Source of the DNA: DASPKM01 sp963817075
GTDB lineage: Bacteria; Bacteroidota; Bacteroidia; Chitinophagales; Chitinophagaceae
DNA length: 64,000 nt
Direction: 5' to 3'
Assembly (NCBI GenBank): GCA_963817075.1
Contig: CAWFMT010000003.1
Location: 310,001-374,000, forward strand
In this document: in pieces, positions 61,945 to 64,000 of the stretch
Position numbering within the stretch: position 1 is the stretch's first letter
Layout of the letters: every line of letters starts with the position of its first letter
Translations under genes and position numbers: made by a program
Notes under the pieces: generated by a model
Database searches by the model: none
The model's input: the letters and a program-made list of their open reading frames with translations, nothing else
Told to the model about the DNA's origin: nothing

Positions 61945-62480
61945 CAATGAAAGTAAAAAATACAGCACTCTTATTGTCAAACATTTCGATTATGACATAT
62001 ACAGCAATGGTACGTTTACTTCCGCTTTACAAACCCGATTGACGGTAAGGGTGTTCTAAAGAAGGTTATGAAGGACTTCAATAAAATTGAAGGACGGAAT
62101 AACGTAAGGAAGCATTTAAAGCTCTAAATGAGGTCATTGAACTAATACTTCTGGATGGGTGAAATCCTATAGAAACTCCTGATTTCACTAAAAGAACCAA
62201 CAAGCCTCTTCATAATTTTAAAGAGGGATATGCACAAATGAAGATTAGTTAGGTCCTGCCTTTGCACTTAAAAGGAAGACCCTTGCCCCAAATGTCTAAA
62301 TAAGACTACAAGACTACAGCCAAGTATGTTGCCGAAGCCTGTACTGAACTAGGCTATGTCAGTACATCAATACTCGAATTAAAGAGGCTGCATGTAAAGG
62401 GTAGTTACGATGCTTGTGCAACGAGGTCCCTATGGTTGCCAGCAACACCTAGAATTTATGAAGAACTGAATTTCTTTTTT
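61945..62480 (+). pseudogene. Decayed tyrosine-recombinase (integrase) N-terminal region
   Basis: No intact ORF, but successive frames give integrase-like pieces. KKYSTLIVKHFDYDIYSNGT is the arm-binding start. EAFKALNEVIELILLDG is followed by a stop where Trp is expected, then NPIETPDFTKRTNKPLHNF. DYKTTAKYVAEACTELGY and ILELKRLHVKG belong to the SAM-like core-binding domain. The catalytic R-H-R-Y domain is absent. It lies directly beside tRNA-fMet, a usual integration site, so this is probably the scar of a lost element. Confidence 0.6.
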
Positions 62481-62482
62481 TA

Positions 62483-62683
62483 ATGCTAAATAGGGACCAG
62501 GTCTTTTGGGTGAAGGAAGTTCTCCATGAGACTGATGAAGCTGAACAGTCGATTACCATTTTCTTAAAACAAGGATTTTGCAATAAGTATCGAGAGCTCC
62601 TAGTTGACAGAGGTAGAATAGTGGTATTGCGAAAGGATGAATTTGAGATTGACAAGAGATTGAAGGAGCACTATAGGAGCTAA
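62483..62683 (+). CDS. Small hypothetical protein
   Basis: 66 codons (MLNRDQVFWVKEVLHETDEA). Mixed charged and hydrophobic, no signal or membrane segment, unrecognised. It starts just past the decayed integrase and ends 18 bases before the convergent gene at 62701. It may be part of the same decayed element or a chance ORF. Confidence 0.35.
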   Translation: MLNRDQVFWVKEVLHETDEAEQSITIFLKQGFCNKYRELLVDRGRIVVLRKDEFEIDKRLKEHYRS

Positions 62684-62700
62684 GATTACCTGTCCTAGTA

Positions 62701-63357
62701 TTAAAATAGTGAATAAAACATATTGCATCCGGTGTTCCTCACATAGCAGGATTCAGGTATTGCCTCAGACTGAGGCTCGTCAATCTTGGCAAGAGCAGCG
62801 ATAGCAGCCCTAGCAGAGTGTGAGAATTTTTGGACAATTTTTGCCTTTTCGTTAGGTTGAAGGGTATCAATATTAACGCCATCGCTACTCCACCTCAACG
62901 AAAAATGCCAGAAATTCCATTTCGTTGGTGTGTGGACAACATGACACCTTGCTATGTGCGGAGTATCAGCTCTCTTGAAATCAAATTCTCTATCATTCAT
63001 CGCTTTTATAAAAATCCACCAATAATGACGATTGTTGTTAGCTATAAAATCAACTTCGAAAACTGGGACCTCCACTTTCTCGTCGGGCTCGCAATATTGA
63101 CCGTACTTTTCTTTGCCTTCTCCAGTTAATTCAATAGTGACATGTGAAAGCTTATAAGTTCCCAAGATGCTCATTGAGAGGTCATCAACATGTTCTTTGG
63201 GGCTACATATGTACTTTACATTTATCATGTTTGTTTCAGAGTCCCAAATTTCCTCTGTATTATTCGTGCTAGTAAAACGTATCACGATGTGATTACGTAA
63301 ATCACAATCCAATCTTTTATAAGCAGGATTTGGAAGAAGCGCCACCGGATAATTCAT
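62701..63357 (-). CDS. Unknown protein, second of an unrecognised gene cluster
   Basis: 218 residues, soluble, unrecognised. Rich in aromatic residues and His (NNNRHYWWIFIKAMNDREFD, CHVVHTPTKWNFWHFSLRW), giving a beta-rich, possibly binding-type fold. A segment VTIELTGEGKEKY resembles ISLELTSEGSIFY in the upstream gene. Starts 1 base after the upstream stop, so it is co-transcribed. Located beside a tRNA and an integrase remnant, a usual place for accessory genes. Confidence 0.65.
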   Translation of the reverse strand: MNYPVALLPNPAYKRLDCDLRNHIVIRFTSTNNTEEIWDSETNMINVKYICSPKEHVDDLSMSILGTYKLSHVTIELTGEGKEKYGQYCEPDEKVEVPVFEVDFIANNNRHYWWIFIKAMNDREFDFKRADTPHIARCHVVHTPTKWNFWHFSLRWSSDGVNIDTLQPNEKAKIVQKFSHSARAAIAALAKIDEPQSEAIPESCYVRNTGCNMFYSLF

Positions 63358-63358
63358 T

Positions 63359-63913
63359 CTATGCTGGTTCTGCTATAATATTACTAGGGGAATTGTAGAA
63401 TAAGCTGAGCTGATTAATCACCTCATCCAATTCTCCAGCATAGCTAAGAATATTTGTATCATGGTGAAAAATAGTCATGAGGGCTTCGTCTTTCCCATCA
63501 TATTCGTCAATCAAGTAATGTTCAATAAATATTTTGAATTCGCCCTTAATCATTTTGTAGAATATGCTACCTTCGGACGTTAACTCAAGCGAGATTTTCT
63601 CCGGCGAAAATTTCAATATGGCATCTGCAGATATTTTCATTTTCTCCCGTAATGAATACCTATTTTTTCCAACAAAAATTTCATGTTCATTCTCTTCAAG
63701 TTGGCTGAGAAAGGATTCTTCAAGCTTTATAAACTGCCTAATCCCTATGAATGTATTATCTTCTGCAGAACCATTCCAGACTCTCCGGTACGCACCACTG
63801 TTTGTCTCCCAAGCAATCAATCCCTCAAAATTTGAACTCGTGCCATGGAGAGGAGCAAAATAATCTAGATGTGGCAAGGAAATTTCAATGTTATGTGGAA
63901 TTTCTGCAGGCAT
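63359..63913 (-). CDS. Unknown protein, first complete gene of an unrecognised cluster
   Basis: 184 residues, soluble, acidic, unrecognised. Starts MPAEIPHNIEISLPHL; no signal peptide. Its middle ISLELTSEGSIFYKMIKGEF shares a short pattern with the next gene. It ends 1 base before the start of the 62701-63357 gene and starts 2 bases after the stop of another gene running off the window, so at least three genes form an operon. Confidence 0.65.
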   Translation of the reverse strand: MPAEIPHNIEISLPHLDYFAPLHGTSSNFEGLIAWETNSGAYRRVWNGSAEDNTFIGIRQFIKLEESFLSQLEENEHEIFVGKNRYSLREKMKISADAILKFSPEKISLELTSEGSIFYKMIKGEFKIFIEHYLIDEYDGKDEALMTIFHHDTNILSYAGELDEVINQLSLFYNSPSNIIAEPA

Positions 63914-63915
63914 AA

Positions 63916-64000
63916 TTAATATTGAGGGTTTAGTGTTTTCAAAAATTCGTCATTAATCATACCAAAATAGATTTCCTTTTCCTTAGTATGATTGTCGTCT
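63916..64000 (-). CDS. 3' end of an unknown gene running off the right edge
   Basis: The last 27 codons of a minus-strand frame that is open to the window end, ending MINDEFLKTLNPQY-stop (TAA at 63918-63916). Only 2 bases separate it from the next start. Too short to identify; accepted as a gene because of the tight spacing. Confidence 0.45.
   Translation of the reverse strand, partial: DDNHTKEKEIYFGMINDEFLKTLNPQY

Overview
The window comes from a Bacteroidota chromosome, most likely a Chitinophagales/Sphingobacteriia-type organism. This placement is inferred from several features: starts lack Shine-Dalgarno sites, promoters resemble TTG/TAnnTTTG, CusA is fused to a TolC domain and preceded by a DUF6660 protein, there is an orphan T9SS sorting domain, a TPP riboswitch precedes a TonB-dependent receptor, and DUF2911, DUF2807 (GIN) and DUF5009 proteins are present. 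Most of the window is ordinary housekeeping DNA. The intergenic gaps carry several families of short repeats.

0-18.6 kb is amino-acid biosynthesis. A 5'-truncated hisC is followed in the same direction by a secreted sorbosone-dehydrogenase-like protein, a cytochrome c, a four-helix-bundle protein and a bifunctional hisB. Two minus-strand genes (amidohydrolase, DUF5009) separate these from a full trp operon, trpEGDCFBA. A readable attenuator precedes trpE: a 20-residue leader peptide with three consecutive Trp codons, a terminator, and a mutually exclusive antiterminator. trpA overlaps hisH, and the same strand continues through hisA, a LysE/RhtB exporter, hisF and hisIE, so late histidine genes may be expressed with the trp genes. 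A TlpA-like thioredoxin and a terminator close the run.

18.6-31.6 kb is mixed: a frameshifted DUF2911 gene, a Gfo/Idh/MocA oxidoreductase, pdxJ, an orphan T9SS domain, icd, two tandem Crp/Fnr regulators, secreted proteins of unknown function, and a 975-bp gene-free stretch with strong inverted repeats. Then come an orphan LuxR-type response regulator, an IS3-family element (29107-30465, 25-bp imperfect ends, 3-bp CTT duplication, broken orfB) and a PabC-like lyase.

31.7-39.7 kb is a minus-strand heavy-metal resistance operon: DUF6660, CusA/CzcA-TolC fusion with a frameshift, periplasmic adaptor, and P1B-type ATPase.

39.8-57.3 kb holds an M48 peptidase, a YodC-like protein, a photolyase, mqnB and mqnD of the futalosine menaquinone route around a PQQ-type propeller protein, a PTPS/QueD protein, folE, fabD, long-form ispH, a GH13 enzyme, HtrA, a LuxC-like acyl-CoA reductase divergent from a ferredoxin, ddl, a PASTA protein and a rhodanese.

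57.4-64 kb holds a TonB-dependent receptor (split by a frameshift) under a TPP riboswitch, tandem GIN-domain paralogues, the initiator tRNA-fMet, a decayed tyrosine integrase beside that tRNA, and an unrecognised minus-strand gene cluster running off the right edge.

Recurring oddities are an approximately 80-bp palindromic element present eight times (two copies inside the trp/his run) and four single-base frameshifts in otherwise intact genes. No CRISPR array or rRNA was seen.
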